A stretch of DNA of 64,000 nt from Claveliimonas sp034178805 (GCF_050314255.1 NZ_JBNPMZ010000001.1:248001-312000), one strand, 5' to 3'; positions 50,607 to 60,872 are shown, counted from the stretch's first letter. The notes: a model not told the origin generated them from the sequence alone. Numbers and translations are program-made.

Positions 50607-53600
50607 TTAATTCTGCTGCTGAAATATTTCCTCCGCCATAAGAAGTTCCTGCTGATACTGAAGCATGGCCACTTTTCTCTGCGCAGGCTCCATATCTGTC
50701 ATGGCATTCAGCTTTCCAAATCTACCAATTGCCGGAATATCTTTTCTCTGCTGCAGAAGATGCTCCTCCTGTACAACCACATTATGATCCTTTGTTTCTT
50801 CAAAAGAAAATTTAACCTGTTCATCCTTAAACAGGACAAAACTTTTGACATAAATATTCTCATATACCGGTGTCAGACTCTCCGACTGATAGCCAAGATC
50901 TTCTACATCACCACGACGCATCTTGTATATGATCCGCACCTTTCCCCGCCTCGGAGCCCGATACTCTACCATCGTTCTGTCATAAATCTGAACCTCACGC
51001 AGCCAGGATTCCGGATAGCAAAGATAAAATGGAAAAATCAGCTGTTTTTCACACATTTCCCGAAGAATCTGATGTAAAATCCTGGTTTCTTCCTCTTCAT
51101 ATTCCTTATCAGAATAATAACGCAAAAGAGCAATCTTACAGATATCCGCAAGATCTTCTTCCAATTTCAACTCATTCAGGATAATTTCAAACACTGTACT
51201 TCCTGTCTCACGGTTATCCACGACATATTCTCTGGATACATATGCAAGATAAGCCTGTTTTAACCGGAAATAGGCATTCCCGGTAAGATAATAATCCAGG
51301 AAAATATCTTCTTCTCCATACATATCTTCCGAAAAGAGCATCTGTGTAATAATCCGCTCCCCAAGCTTTGCCACAGGGACTTCATATTCTTTAGCCACCC
51401 GCCACAAAGCCTTCATATCTTTGGTCGCGCCACAATAGAAATTAGCAAGATACATTAAAGTCACTTTATCATACTGCTGACGCTTAAATAACTCAAAACA
51501 AAGATACAGCAGGAATTCATCTTCATCATAATTATCCTCCCGGATTCTCTTACTGCACAGACGAAAAACCTCTTTTTCATCAAAGTCATCCAGATCATTC
51601 TGATGAATATTTTCGAAATTGACCTCCAGCTTTCCACTTTCCTTTCCCCAATTATTCATATGTGACATGTATTTTTTACACATCTCTAAAAACCGGGGTT
51701 CATAAAACATTCTCTGTGTCTCAAAAGGTATGGAATCCGTAAAATGCCTTCCTTCTTTCGATTCCCAGACAATTCTTGCTTCTTTATCATATAAATATAC
51801 AATCGTACCCTCAGCACGATATGGCACTCTCTGTTTGACTGTACCGTCCTTTTCGATCACCAGAACATATTGCAGATCATGTGCCTTAGCAGTCACCTTA
51901 TATGCATAACAGATATCCCGCATAGCTTCAAGGCGCTCACCCGTCATTTCTTCTTCCGTACAGAATCTCTTATATATAATCTTCAGGGATTCATTGATAT
52001 GACGTTTCATAAGCTGATCCCAGGCAAATTCCACCATCTGCTCTCTATAGCTGATATAGAGATCACTGGCATACTGTTCGTAGGTAATCAGATTCGCATA
52101 TAGTAAAGCTGCCTTCCGGTAATTCAGATTATTTCCATGCATAAAATACAGGAAAATCGATCTGGGAAGCGCATCACGCACTTTTTCCTCTTCAATAGTT
52201 GCCATATAATATTCATAAAGCTGCGCAATCTTAAGCTCCGCATCCACAGCCCGCTGATACCAGATAAAATACCGTCTCTGATTTCTATTTCCTTTAATGA
52301 GAAGTGTACAGATGGCATTTAATACCATCGGCTCCTTAAATACATCATAAATTCTTTCAAGGATACGGAACAATCCTTCACTGTAATTCTTCTGTTGACT
52401 GGCGAGATTTACCACATACATAGCCAGCTCTCTGTTAAGCAACCGGTATTTTGTGGCAAAATTCAGAACCTGAAGCTCAAATTTACCAAGTTTTTTCAAC
52501 AGATTACTCTTCTCCTGAAAACAGATATAAGATTCCAGATAAAACAGGACACTGTTCACATCATAACCATAGTACTGCTGCTCCAACACCTTAATTCTCC
52601 GGTAGGGATCCTTATACTGAGGATCAATACTGAGCAGCATCAAAAGAATCGGAAGAGAATCCTGATGCCTGAGATAAGTCTTCCCGATTTCATCAATCAC
52701 CCTCTCCACATGACTTCCTGTCTTGCGAATCAATGCCGTGAGATAGAGATAATAAGCATTGCTCATAGGATCCTTACCAACAGCAAACCGGTTATAATTA
52801 TAATTTTCCAGAATCCATTTTGCTTCCTCTATCCTTCCACCTTTTATATAAATGTGCGCCTGGAAAAGCTGAAGCTCATCGGACATAGGAGCATAACGTA
52901 TCATATCTTTACTTTTTTCAAGAGCGCTCTCCACCCAGGTATTTACATCAATTCTTCCGGCTTCACAGGCGACATATTCCTTTAATATCTGCGCGATCAG
53001 GAATTCTATCTCCCGTCTGTCTTCCGTATATTTTCCGTTTTGAAGAACCTCTACCTCATAATTCAGAATTTCATACGGTGTCACAAGCTTAAGTTTTCCA
53101 AAATTCCTTCCCGCATGAAGCTTATCCGGATTCACCACAAACTCCATCGTATAAACATTTCCCACAAAGTCATCGGTCGTAATCTCACTACGTCCCACCT
53201 TGAGGAAATCTCCTTCCGTACGGATGGAAATCGGCATAAATCCCCAGGTATTCTTCATAATTGTAAGCATACCTTTTGTTGCTTCCTTCAGATCTTCAAA
53301 AAGCATTCCTTCACCGGATAAGGTAAGGAAAATGCATTCCTTCTGCTTGATTCCCACCAGAAATTCTTCCATTGCCTGCTCGTCAAGAGCCCATTTTCTC
53401 ATATTATCATAAAGGGTAAATGTTCTCGGATTTTCATATTTCAACACTTCGTAAAATTCCCGGGAACGGAATAATTTCTGCGCTTCTGAATAATCCTTGA
53501 TTGCCAGTCTTTTAAAATCATCGGTACTCTGTACCTTGCCATAAGCAGTCATAACATAGGGCTTTTCAATCAGCGCCGTAAATGCAAGTTCGTATTCTCC

Positions 53601-53903
53601 GCCGCTGCATACTACTGTAAACTTTCCCTGTTCCACATGTCCCGGGCGAAGTCCTCTTCCATCATATTCAAATTCAACCTTTACCGGATTCCCCTCAAAT
53701 CCCTGGTCAATACAGCGCATACGAAAAGAAGACGGATACACAAGTCCCCTTATTGTTCCGTCAGTTAGGCTCTTTATTGTAAAACTTCCATGAAACACTT
53801 CTCCCTCTCCGATTGTCAGAATCAGACAGGTATCCGGAAATACAATTTCCGGCTGCATTACCTGAAAGTCTCCTTTTGAAAATTTTTTAATCTTATTTTT
53901 CAA
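50607..53903 (-). CDS. DUF5717-like giant protein of unknown function
   Basis: A soluble protein of 1098 residues that I associate with DUF5717. The N-terminus (to about 350) is beta-rich; the middle and C-terminal parts are long alpha-solenoid-like helices with TPR-like pairs (ELQLFQAHIYIKGGRIEEAK). The last 120 residues return to a beta domain. No enzyme motif. TTG at 53903 is preferred because GAGGTGG precedes it and family proteins start with a KNKIKKFSKGDFQ-like segment; ATG at 53924 lacks a ribosome site. First gene of a three-gene operon, likely a scaffold. Confidence 0.75.
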   Translation of the reverse strand: MKNKIKKFSKGDFQVMQPEIVFPDTCLILTIGEGEVFHGSFTIKSLTDGTIRGLVYPSSFRMRCIDQGFEGNPVKVEFEYDGRGLRPGHVEQGKFTVVCSGGEYELAFTALIEKPYVMTAYGKVQSTDDFKRLAIKDYSEAQKLFRSREFYEVLKYENPRTFTLYDNMRKWALDEQAMEEFLVGIKQKECIFLTLSGEGMLFEDLKEATKGMLTIMKNTWGFMPISIRTEGDFLKVGRSEITTDDFVGNVYTMEFVVNPDKLHAGRNFGKLKLVTPYEILNYEVEVLQNGKYTEDRREIEFLIAQILKEYVACEAGRIDVNTWVESALEKSKDMIRYAPMSDELQLFQAHIYIKGGRIEEAKWILENYNYNRFAVGKDPMSNAYYLYLTALIRKTGSHVERVIDEIGKTYLRHQDSLPILLMLLSIDPQYKDPYRRIKVLEQQYYGYDVNSVLFYLESYICFQEKSNLLKKLGKFELQVLNFATKYRLLNRELAMYVVNLASQQKNYSEGLFRILERIYDVFKEPMVLNAICTLLIKGNRNQRRYFIWYQRAVDAELKIAQLYEYYMATIEEEKVRDALPRSIFLYFMHGNNLNYRKAALLYANLITYEQYASDLYISYREQMVEFAWDQLMKRHINESLKIIYKRFCTEEEMTGERLEAMRDICYAYKVTAKAHDLQYVLVIEKDGTVKQRVPYRAEGTIVYLYDKEARIVWESKEGRHFTDSIPFETQRMFYEPRFLEMCKKYMSHMNNWGKESGKLEVNFENIHQNDLDDFDEKEVFRLCSKRIREDNYDEDEFLLYLCFELFKRQQYDKVTLMYLANFYCGATKDMKALWRVAKEYEVPVAKLGERIITQMLFSEDMYGEEDIFLDYYLTGNAYFRLKQAYLAYVSREYVVDNRETGSTVFEIILNELKLEEDLADICKIALLRYYSDKEYEEEETRILHQILREMCEKQLIFPFYLCYPESWLREVQIYDRTMVEYRAPRRGKVRIIYKMRRGDVEDLGYQSESLTPVYENIYVKSFVLFKDEQVKFSFEETKDHNVVVQEEHLLQQRKDIPAIGRFGKLNAMTDMEPAQRKVAMLQYQQELLMAEEIFQQQN

Positions 53904-53953
53904 GCCTGCCACCTCTTCTTGCATTGCATTTTCATTTAAACATACTATAATAG

Positions 53954-53983
53954 ATTATAGCATTGTTTCAACCTTAATAGCAA
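53954..53983 (-). promoter_or_regulatory. Promoter of the DUF5717 operon
   Basis: Minus-strand TTGCTA, 18 bp, TATAAT with an extended TGC before the -10. Transcription would start near 53947, about 44 nt before the TTG start codon. Confidence 0.6.
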
Positions 53984-54050
53984 TGCCGGAAGCAGAAAAT
54001 GTTGAATTTGTATGAAAATAAATGTCATTTTACAGCCGAGGAGGAATATT

Positions 54051-55163
54051 ATGGAAGAAAAAAAGGCACCTGCTTTTCATGGCAGCGACCTGGAATTGAT
54101 TGAAGAATATTATAACATTCCCAAAGAAAAAATCGTAAGTTTCGGTGCAAACGTAAACCCTCTGGGGCTTTCGGATTCAGTTCGCAAAAGCCTGTCAGAG
54201 CAGCTTGATGTTATCACCCGCTATCCGGATCGGGAATACACCGCCCTTCGCAAAGTCATTGCAGACTACTGCGAAGTGGACTATCAGAACGTAGTCACGG
54301 GAAACGGTTCCACCGAATTGATTTCCTTACTTATCAGCCACCGGAATGCCCGTCACGCCCTGGTGATCGGCCCCACCTATTCCGAATATGAGCGGGAGCT
54401 GTCGCTGACCGGAGGCCATATGTCTTTCTTCAATTTGAAAGAGAAAAATGATTTTAGATTAAATATTGAAGCTTTGCGGTCTCGCCTGGATGCAGAAGCA
54501 GATATTGACTTTCTGATTCTCTGTAATCCAAACAATCCCACCTCTTCCGCGCTTACCGCCGAAGAGCTTGAAGTAGTCATTCAGGAATGCAGGAACCGCG
54601 GCATCTTTGTTATGATTGATGAAACTTATGTAGAATTCGCTCCCGTTGTTTCACTCATCACGGCCATTCCTTTGACAAAACGCTATGATAATCTGATGAT
54701 CATACGGGGAGTGTCCAAATTTTTTGCCGCCCCGGGACTTCGACTTGGCTATGGTATCACCGGAAACGAAGCATTTCTCTCCACTCTGAAAAAATATCAG
54801 AATCCATGGAGCCTCAACAGTATCGGTGCACTTGCCGGAGAGCTGATGCTTACCGACACAGAATATATTCAGAAGACACGAGAACTTATCCTGTCTGAGC
54901 GGGAACGGATGTGCAATTATCTCGACTCTTTTCAATATGCAAAATACTACAGGCCTTACGCGAATTTTATTCTCGTAAAAATACTGAAAGAAGGTCTCAC
55001 TTCGCACCAGGTATTTGAACACGCTATCCGACAGGGACTCATGATACGGGACTGTTCCTCCTTCGAAAGCCTGAATGGAGAATTTATCCGATTCTGCATC
55101 ATGAACCCTGAAGACAATACAAGGCTTATACAATGTCTGGGTGAATTGCTAAACCCCAGCTAG
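54051..55163 (+). CDS. PLP-dependent aminotransferase, HisC/CobD-like
   Basis: A 370-residue fold-type I PLP enzyme. FHGSDLELIEEYYNIP and FGANVNPLG resemble the start of threonine-phosphate decarboxylase (CobD) and histidinol-phosphate aminotransferase. NGSTELISLL, CNPNNPTSSALT, MIDETYVEF and the PLP Lys in GVSKFFAAPGLRLGYG are complete. It is not beside his or cob genes, so the substrate is open. ATG at 54051 has GAGGAGGAA upstream. Confidence 0.88.
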   Translation: MEEKKAPAFHGSDLELIEEYYNIPKEKIVSFGANVNPLGLSDSVRKSLSEQLDVITRYPDREYTALRKVIADYCEVDYQNVVTGNGSTELISLLISHRNARHALVIGPTYSEYERELSLTGGHMSFFNLKEKNDFRLNIEALRSRLDAEADIDFLILCNPNNPTSSALTAEELEVVIQECRNRGIFVMIDETYVEFAPVVSLITAIPLTKRYDNLMIIRGVSKFFAAPGLRLGYGITGNEAFLSTLKKYQNPWSLNSIGALAGELMLTDTEYIQKTRELILSERERMCNYLDSFQYAKYYRPYANFILVKILKEGLTSHQVFEHAIRQGLMIRDCSSFESLNGEFIRFCIMNPEDNTRLIQCLGELLNPS

Positions 55164-55180
55164 ACACAAAAGAATAGAAA

Positions 55181-55235
55181 AGTGCTGCTTCAAATCAGAT
55201 TGTTATTCAATCCATTTGTGGCAGCACTTCTTTTA
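55181..55235 (+). terminator. Terminator after the aminotransferase gene
   Basis: AGTGCTGC (55181) pairs with GCAGCACT (55221) with secondary pairing inside the loop, then TCTTTTAATT. Confidence 0.75.
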
Positions 55236-55289
55236 ATTATGACATTTCAACTATAATCTTCTTTATTAATTCCATGCTCTCTTCTCTGG

Positions 55290-55634
55290 TTACTTTTTCA
55301 AAATCAATGCTACAAAAGATAAATCCTCATCTCCTGTATTCTTCATTCCATGTCCGTCTCCATCCTTACAGAAGACCACATCTCCAGCTTCAACGGGAAC
55401 AGCTTTTCCATTATCGTCATACATGCCTTTTCCAGTAAGAATATAATAGGTTTCCGTCTCCCCATGATGCTCATGATGACCCAACTCACAATTAGGTTTC
55501 AATGTTACTCTCGCAAACAAACCACAATGTTCTCCTCTTTCCTCCGGACTGATCAACGGCTCCTTCATCAAAAAGCCTGCACCCCCATTAGCACGTTCAA
55601 CTGTGAGAACCTCTCTTTCTCCTGCTTTTGTCAT
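55290..55634 (-). CDS. Cupin domain protein
   Basis: A 114-residue single-domain cupin. The metal motif is GHHEHHGETETYYILTGKG, followed by EAGDVVFCKDGDGHGMKNTG. Small stand-alone cupins bind metals and act as isomerases, dioxygenases or sensors; this one cannot be assigned. AAGGAGG precedes the ATG. Isolated gene. Confidence 0.88.
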   Translation of the reverse strand: MTKAGEREVLTVERANGGAGFLMKEPLISPEERGEHCGLFARVTLKPNCELGHHEHHGETETYYILTGKGMYDDNGKAVPVEAGDVVFCKDGDGHGMKNTGDEDLSFVALILKK

Positions 55635-55708
55635 ATTAAGTATCCTCCTTGCTTGTATTTTTACTCTTATAAAAACAATACATCTTACTAAAGGGATGTG
55701 TCAACATT

Positions 55709-55795
55709 CATTTGGGGACAGGGTAAAATGCAATTGGGGACAGGGCAAAGTTCAATTGAGGACGTAGCAAAGTGCACTTTGCTACGTCCTCAATG
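55709..55795. repeat. Three 22-nt direct repeats plus an inverted copy
   Basis: Three successive 22-nt units (55709-55730, 55731-55752, 55753-55774) share CAATTGGGGACAGGG-CAAAG; the third diverges to GAGGACGTAGCAAAGTG. An inverted copy of the third follows directly (55775-55795), making a 21-bp palindrome. The inverted copy contains the TGA stop of the sleB-like gene. Looks like a REP-like element. Confidence 0.8.
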
Positions 55796-56338
55796 AAAAT
55801 AATGTGCTCCAATCTGCATGCCGTATCCACCCTGATCAAAGAAAAGGCAGTCGCCAACAGGATTAGCCCCGGCAAGTGCATCTTTCGCCGCCTGCATTGC
55901 AGATTCCGTATAACCGGATTCTGCCCTTACACGATCAAGCCACCCGGTCACCGCAGGGCCAAATTGTCCTGACTGGTAAATAACCTCTTCCAGTGTGTCA
56001 GGATACAGATCACTGTTCAGCCGGTTCATCACAACCGCTCCTACTGCAACCTGTCCCACATAAGACTGATTTCCCGCCTCACAGAAAATGATGGAGGCCA
56101 TCAGTTCCTGATCCTGCTTTTCTTTCTGCCGCCTGGCTTCTTCCTTTGCCCTTGCCTCTGCCGCTATCTTCTGTATATATTCATTCTGCACTTCCATACA
56201 TGGCATCACCCGAGTAAAAGTAGTGATTTCTGATGCGTGAACCGTCATGTTACCGGTCACCACGCTCCCAATCATCACTCCCGCCAGAACGGTTTTTACA
56301 ACTTTTATCTTTATGCATTTATTTTCTTTATTTAACAT
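55790..56338 (-). CDS. SleB-like cell-wall/spore cortex hydrolase
   Basis: A 182-residue exported protein: signal peptide (VVKTVLAGVMIGSVVTGNMTVHA), a short charged coiled segment (AAEARAKEEARRQKEKQ), then the Hydrolase_2 (SleB/CwlJ) domain with ASIIFCEAGNQSYVGQVAVGAVVMNR and GCLFFDQGGYG-type motif. Catalytic Glu in CEAGN. ATG at 56338 follows AGGAGG. The stop codon lies within the repeat above. Likely a role in cortex or wall breakdown. Confidence 0.9.
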   Translation of the reverse strand: MLNKENKCIKIKVVKTVLAGVMIGSVVTGNMTVHASEITTFTRVMPCMEVQNEYIQKIAAEARAKEEARRQKEKQDQELMASIIFCEAGNQSYVGQVAVGAVVMNRLNSDLYPDTLEEVIYQSGQFGPAVTGWLDRVRAESGYTESAMQAAKDALAGANPVGDCLFFDQGGYGMQIGAHYFH

Positions 56339-56481
56339 ACCATATTCCTCCTGCAAACAATATGAATATTGTTTTAATAAAGTATACGCAATAATTTCGA
56401 TTTTATTACATTTATTACGATTTTATTAATTTTCACATTCGCACTCATATTTTCAGAAGGATTGAAAACCTTATTATAAAA

Positions 56482-56507
56482 GACGCAGCAATAATCTTTG
56501 CTGCGCC
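56482..56507 (-). terminator. Terminator of carAB
   Basis: Minus-strand GGCGCAGCAA, 6-nt loop, TTGCTGCGTC then TTTTATAAT, 14 nt after the carB stop. Confidence 0.85.
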
Positions 56508-56520
56508 TGTCGTAACAATC

Positions 56521-59500
56521 TTATAATTTTGCAATATCAACCAGCGTAAGTTTTGCGATATCCGTGTTTTCCAGACTGGTAATCAGAGCCTGCGCGGTAT
56601 CAATAGCAGTCAGTACATTTACACCTGTCTCTATTGCATTGCGGCGAATCAGGAAACCATCTCTGCATCGCTCTGCTCCCTGCGGAGGTGTATCAATAAC
56701 CAGATCAATCTTATGTCCGAGAATCAAGTCCAGCAGGTTCGGTGATTCCTGCTCAATCTTGTTGACAGGAATGGCTTTTACTCCACCTTGTTTCAGAGCT
56801 TCTGCCGTTCCTTTGGTCGCAAAAATCCGATAACCGATTTTTTCAAATCGGCGACCAATCTCAACCGCCTCCGGTTTGTCCTCATCCCTTACTGTAAGGA
56901 TCATGTTATTGAATTTCGGAAGCTTAATTCCAGCTCCCAGAAAAGCTTTATAAAGTGCTTCATCAAATGTCTTTGCAATACCCAGACATTCTCCGGTGGA
57001 TTTCATCTCAGGTCCCAGGCTGATATCCGCGTCGCGGATCTTTTCAAAGGAGAATACCGGCATCTTCACTGCGAAATACTCTGCTTCTTTCTGAAGTCCC
57101 GGTGTGTATCCAAGCTCTTTGATCTTATGTCCGATAATCACCTGAGTTGCAAGCGGTACAATCGGTATTCCCGTAACCTTGCTGATATACGGAACTGTAC
57201 GGCTGGAACGTGGATTTACCTCGATCACATACACATCCTCACCGCAAACAATAAACTGAATGTTAATCAGGCCGATTACATGCAGGGATCTTGCAAGCTT
57301 CCTCGTATAATCTTCGATTGTCCGTTTCGTTTTTTCAGAAATACTCTTGGCCGGGTATACGGAAATACTGTCTCCGGAATGGATTCCCGCACGCTCAATA
57401 TGCTCCATAATTCCAGGGATCAGAATATCTTCCCCGTCACAGACCGCATCTACCTCAATTTCTTTTCCCTGAAGATATTTATCAACCAAAATCGGATGAT
57501 CCTGTGCGATACGGTTAATAATTCCGATAAACTCTTCTATATCATGATCATTAATGGCAATCTGCATACCCTGTCCGCCAAGTACATAGGAAGGACGTAC
57601 CAGCACCGGATAACCAAGTCGGTTTGCAACCTCTTTTGCTTCCTCAGCAGTATACACGGTTCCGCCTGTCGGTCTCGGAATTCCACATTTCTCCAGAATT
57701 GCATCAAACAACTCTCTGTCCTCTGCCGCATCTACATTTTCTGCGGAAGTACCAAGAATCGGAACACCCATTTTCATCAGGGCTTCCGTAAGCTTGATCG
57801 CTGTCTGTCCACCGAACTGCACAACTGCTCCGTCCGGTTTTTCCAGATCCACAATACTCTCCACATCCTCAGGAGTCAGCGGCTCGAAATACAGCTTATC
57901 TGCTATGTCAAAATCCGTACTTACCGTCTCCGGATTATTATTTACAATAATCGTCTCATATCCCTCTTTCGCAAATGCCCAGGTACAGTGAACAGAACAG
58001 AAGTCGAACTCAATTCCCTGTCCGATACGGATCGGACCGGAGCCAAGAACCAGCACCTTCTTCTTATCGTGAGTTTTCTCTACCTCATTCTCGCTTCCGA
58101 ATACAGAGTAATAGTAAGGTGTTGCCGCAGCGAATTCTGCCGCACATGTATCAACCATCTTGTATGCTGCAGTAATTCCATACTCATGACGAAGATCATG
58201 AATCTGACGTTCCGTCTTGCCGGTAAGCTGTCCGATTACATTATCCGGGAACTCCAGTCTCTTCGCTTCCCGAAGAAGGTCTTCTGTCAATACCTCCTTC
58301 TTTAATCTCTGCTCCATCTCAACCAGGATTGCAATTTTATCGATGAACCATTTATCAATCTTTGTAATATTATGGATTGCATCATAGGAAATGCCTTTTC
58401 TCAGAGCCTCAGCAATCTTCCAGATACGGCGGTCATCTACCACCTCCAGCTCTTCCAGCAGCTCTTCCTCAGAAAGTCCTGAGAAATCATAGGACATCAG
58501 GCTGTCTACATGCTGCTCCAGAGAACGGATGGCTTTCATAAGTGCCCCTTCAAAGTTATCGCAGATACTCATAACCTCTCCGGTAGCTTTCATCTGGGTG
58601 GTAAGCGTTCTCTTAGCGCTGATAAATTTATCAAATGGCAGTCTTGGAATCTTCACTACACAGTAATCCAGCATTGGCTCAAAACTTGCATAAGTCTTCT
58701 GCGTTACCGCATTCTTAATCTCATCCAGTGTATATCCAAGCGCAATCTTTGCTGCCACCTTTGCGATCGGATATCCGGTCGCCTTGGATGCCAGTGCTGA
58801 TGAACGGCTTACACGCGGATTTACTTCAATAACGCAATATTCAAATGTCTCTGGGTGCAGGGCATACTGCACATTACATCCTCCGGTTATATTCAGCTCG
58901 CTGATAATATTCAGCGCAGAGCTCCTGAGCATCTGATACTCTTTATCTCCCAGAGTCTGGGATGGTGCCACAACGATACTGTCTCCGGTATGTACTCCTA
59001 CCGGGTCGATATTTTCCATATTACATACGGTAATGCAGTTGCCGTTACCATCACGCATTACCTCGTATTCGATTTCCTTCCATCCTGCAATACACCGCTC
59101 TACCAGAACCTGTCCCACACGGGAAAGACGGAGACCATTTTCCAGAATCTCAATGAGCTGACCACGATTATGAGCAATTCCGCCGCCGCTTCCTCCCAGA
59201 GTATAGGCCGGGCGGAGTACGACCGGATATCCGATGCTTTCCGCAAATTTAATACCGGACTCCACATCCTCTACCACCAGTGAAGCCGCACATGGTTCTC
59301 CGATTTTCTCCATAGTCGCTTTGAATTCCAGACGGTCTTCTGCTTTACGAATGGTCTCGGAAGTAGTTCCAATCAGACGCACCCCATTCTCCTTCAGAAA
59401 TCCTGCCTCCTCAAGCTCCATGGCAAGATTCAGTCCTGCCTGTCCTCCCAGAGTAGGCAAAATACTGTCCGGCTTCTCCTTCAAAATCAGCTGTTCCACC

Positions 59501-59718
59501 ACTTCCACCGTCAGCGGTTCTATGTATACACGATCTGCAATATCCTTATCCGTCATAATGGTTGCCGGATTGGAATTCAGAAGAACTACTTCAATCCCTT
59601 CTTCTTTCAATGAACGGCAGGCCTGGGTTCCTGCATAGTCGAATTCCGCCGCCTGTCCAATGATAATCGGACCAGATCCGATCACCAGTACTTTTTTAAT
59701 ATCTTTATTTCTAGGCAT
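56521..59718 (-). CDS. carB: Carbamoyl-phosphate synthase, large subunit
   Basis: A 1065-residue enzyme with two homologous ATP-grasp halves (KVLVIGSGPIIIGQAAEFDY and KVLVLGSGPIRIGQGIEFDF at their starts), an oligomerisation domain in between and a C-terminal MGS-like regulatory domain (about 930-1065). It makes carbamoyl phosphate for pyrimidines and arginine with ammonia from CarA. ATG lies 3 nt after the carA stop. Confidence 0.98.
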   Translation of the reverse strand: MPRNKDIKKVLVIGSGPIIIGQAAEFDYAGTQACRSLKEEGIEVVLLNSNPATIMTDKDIADRVYIEPLTVEVVEQLILKEKPDSILPTLGGQAGLNLAMELEEAGFLKENGVRLIGTTSETIRKAEDRLEFKATMEKIGEPCAASLVVEDVESGIKFAESIGYPVVLRPAYTLGGSGGGIAHNRGQLIEILENGLRLSRVGQVLVERCIAGWKEIEYEVMRDGNGNCITVCNMENIDPVGVHTGDSIVVAPSQTLGDKEYQMLRSSALNIISELNITGGCNVQYALHPETFEYCVIEVNPRVSRSSALASKATGYPIAKVAAKIALGYTLDEIKNAVTQKTYASFEPMLDYCVVKIPRLPFDKFISAKRTLTTQMKATGEVMSICDNFEGALMKAIRSLEQHVDSLMSYDFSGLSEEELLEELEVVDDRRIWKIAEALRKGISYDAIHNITKIDKWFIDKIAILVEMEQRLKKEVLTEDLLREAKRLEFPDNVIGQLTGKTERQIHDLRHEYGITAAYKMVDTCAAEFAAATPYYYSVFGSENEVEKTHDKKKVLVLGSGPIRIGQGIEFDFCSVHCTWAFAKEGYETIIVNNNPETVSTDFDIADKLYFEPLTPEDVESIVDLEKPDGAVVQFGGQTAIKLTEALMKMGVPILGTSAENVDAAEDRELFDAILEKCGIPRPTGGTVYTAEEAKEVANRLGYPVLVRPSYVLGGQGMQIAINDHDIEEFIGIINRIAQDHPILVDKYLQGKEIEVDAVCDGEDILIPGIMEHIERAGIHSGDSISVYPAKSISEKTKRTIEDYTRKLARSLHVIGLINIQFIVCGEDVYVIEVNPRSSRTVPYISKVTGIPIVPLATQVIIGHKIKELGYTPGLQKEAEYFAVKMPVFSFEKIRDADISLGPEMKSTGECLGIAKTFDEALYKAFLGAGIKLPKFNNMILTVRDEDKPEAVEIGRRFEKIGYRIFATKGTAEALKQGGVKAIPVNKIEQESPNLLDLILGHKIDLVIDTPPQGAERCRDGFLIRRNAIETGVNVLTAIDTAQALITSLENTDIAKLTLVDIAKL

Positions 59719-59721
59719 TGC

Positions 59722-60789
59722 TTAAGCTCCTTTCATCATATCCATAAATCTGTCAAACAAATAACCGGAATCCTGTGGACCAGGACATGCTTCCGGATGG
59801 AACTGTACCGTAAAAATATTCTTACCGATATAAGAAAGTCCCTCATTCGTACCGTCATTTACATTGATAAATGCAGGTTTTGCAATGGATTCATCCAGCG
59901 AATCCGCTTCTACCGCATACCCATGATTCTGTGAAGAAATATATACACGGTTTGTGGAAAGATCTTTAACCGGATGATTTCCTCCGCGATGTCCGTATTT
60001 TAACTTATAGGTCTTTCCTCCATTTGCCAGAGCCATAAGCTGATGTCCCAGACAGATTGCAAATATCGGAATATTCGTATGATAAAGCTTTCTGATTTCT
60101 TCGATTATAGATACACAGTCCTGTGGATCTCCAGGTCCGTTGGATAACATGATTCCATCCGGATTGGATGCGATGATTTCCTCAGCTGTAGTATTGGCCG
60201 GATAAACGGTCACTTCGCAGCCTCTAGCATTTAAAGATCTGGCAATATTGTTTTTCGCACCAAAATCCATCAGTGCAACCTTATATCCATCGCCAGGTAA
60301 GATATATTTCTCCTTGCAGGTGACTTTTGAAACCACATCTCCTACCCTGTAAGCTTTCAGTTTTGGAATAATCTCTTCCAGATTATAATTCTCATTGGTA
60401 GTAATCATACCATTCATGGTACCCTTTTCCCTCAGTATTTTCGTGAGAGCTCTGGTATCTACCCCGGCAATTCCCGGAATATCCTGCTCCTTTAAAAAAT
60501 CCTGAAGTGTTCCTTCGCAGCGGAAATTGCTGGGCATTCTTGACAATTCTCTTACGATATATCCATCCGGCCAGGCCTTTTTGGACTCCATGTCCGGCGT
60601 CACTCCATAATTACCAATCAACGGATAAGTCATTACAACGGCCTGTCCTGCGTAAGAAGGGTCAGTCAATACCTCCAGATAACCTGTCATTGAGGTATTA
60701 AATACGATTTCACTTATCATGTCTTTGGTGGAGCCGATACTCGTTCCTTTAAAGACGGTTCCATCTTCCAGTATTAGAAATGCTTTCAT
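59722..60789 (-). CDS. carA: Carbamoyl-phosphate synthase, small subunit
   Basis: A 355-residue glutamine amidotransferase. The N-terminal CPSase_sm domain contains FNTSMTGYLEVLTDPSYAG; the class I amidotransferase domain has nucleophile Cys in FAICLGHQL and the catalytic His-Glu in QFHPEACPG. AAGGTGA precedes the ATG. Preceded by a leader of about 200 nt with an attenuator. Confidence 0.98.
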   Translation of the reverse strand: MKAFLILEDGTVFKGTSIGSTKDMISEIVFNTSMTGYLEVLTDPSYAGQAVVMTYPLIGNYGVTPDMESKKAWPDGYIVRELSRMPSNFRCEGTLQDFLKEQDIPGIAGVDTRALTKILREKGTMNGMITTNENYNLEEIIPKLKAYRVGDVVSKVTCKEKYILPGDGYKVALMDFGAKNNIARSLNARGCEVTVYPANTTAEEIIASNPDGIMLSNGPGDPQDCVSIIEEIRKLYHTNIPIFAICLGHQLMALANGGKTYKLKYGHRGGNHPVKDLSTNRVYISSQNHGYAVEADSLDESIAKPAFINVNDGTNEGLSYIGKNIFTVQFHPEACPGPQDSGYLFDRFMDMMKGA

Positions 60790-60872
60790 GTGTTCACCTT
60801 ATCCCTTCATCTATTTATTGTTATCTTTACAAATCCATGCATTCAGTCTAAAAACCGGTTGGACGGGTGTAA

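Noticed and set aside
56788..58305. 505-codon open frame antisense to carB
   Set aside because: Antisense to a highly conserved gene, Cys/His/Arg-rich composition typical of shadow frames, and no ribosome site.
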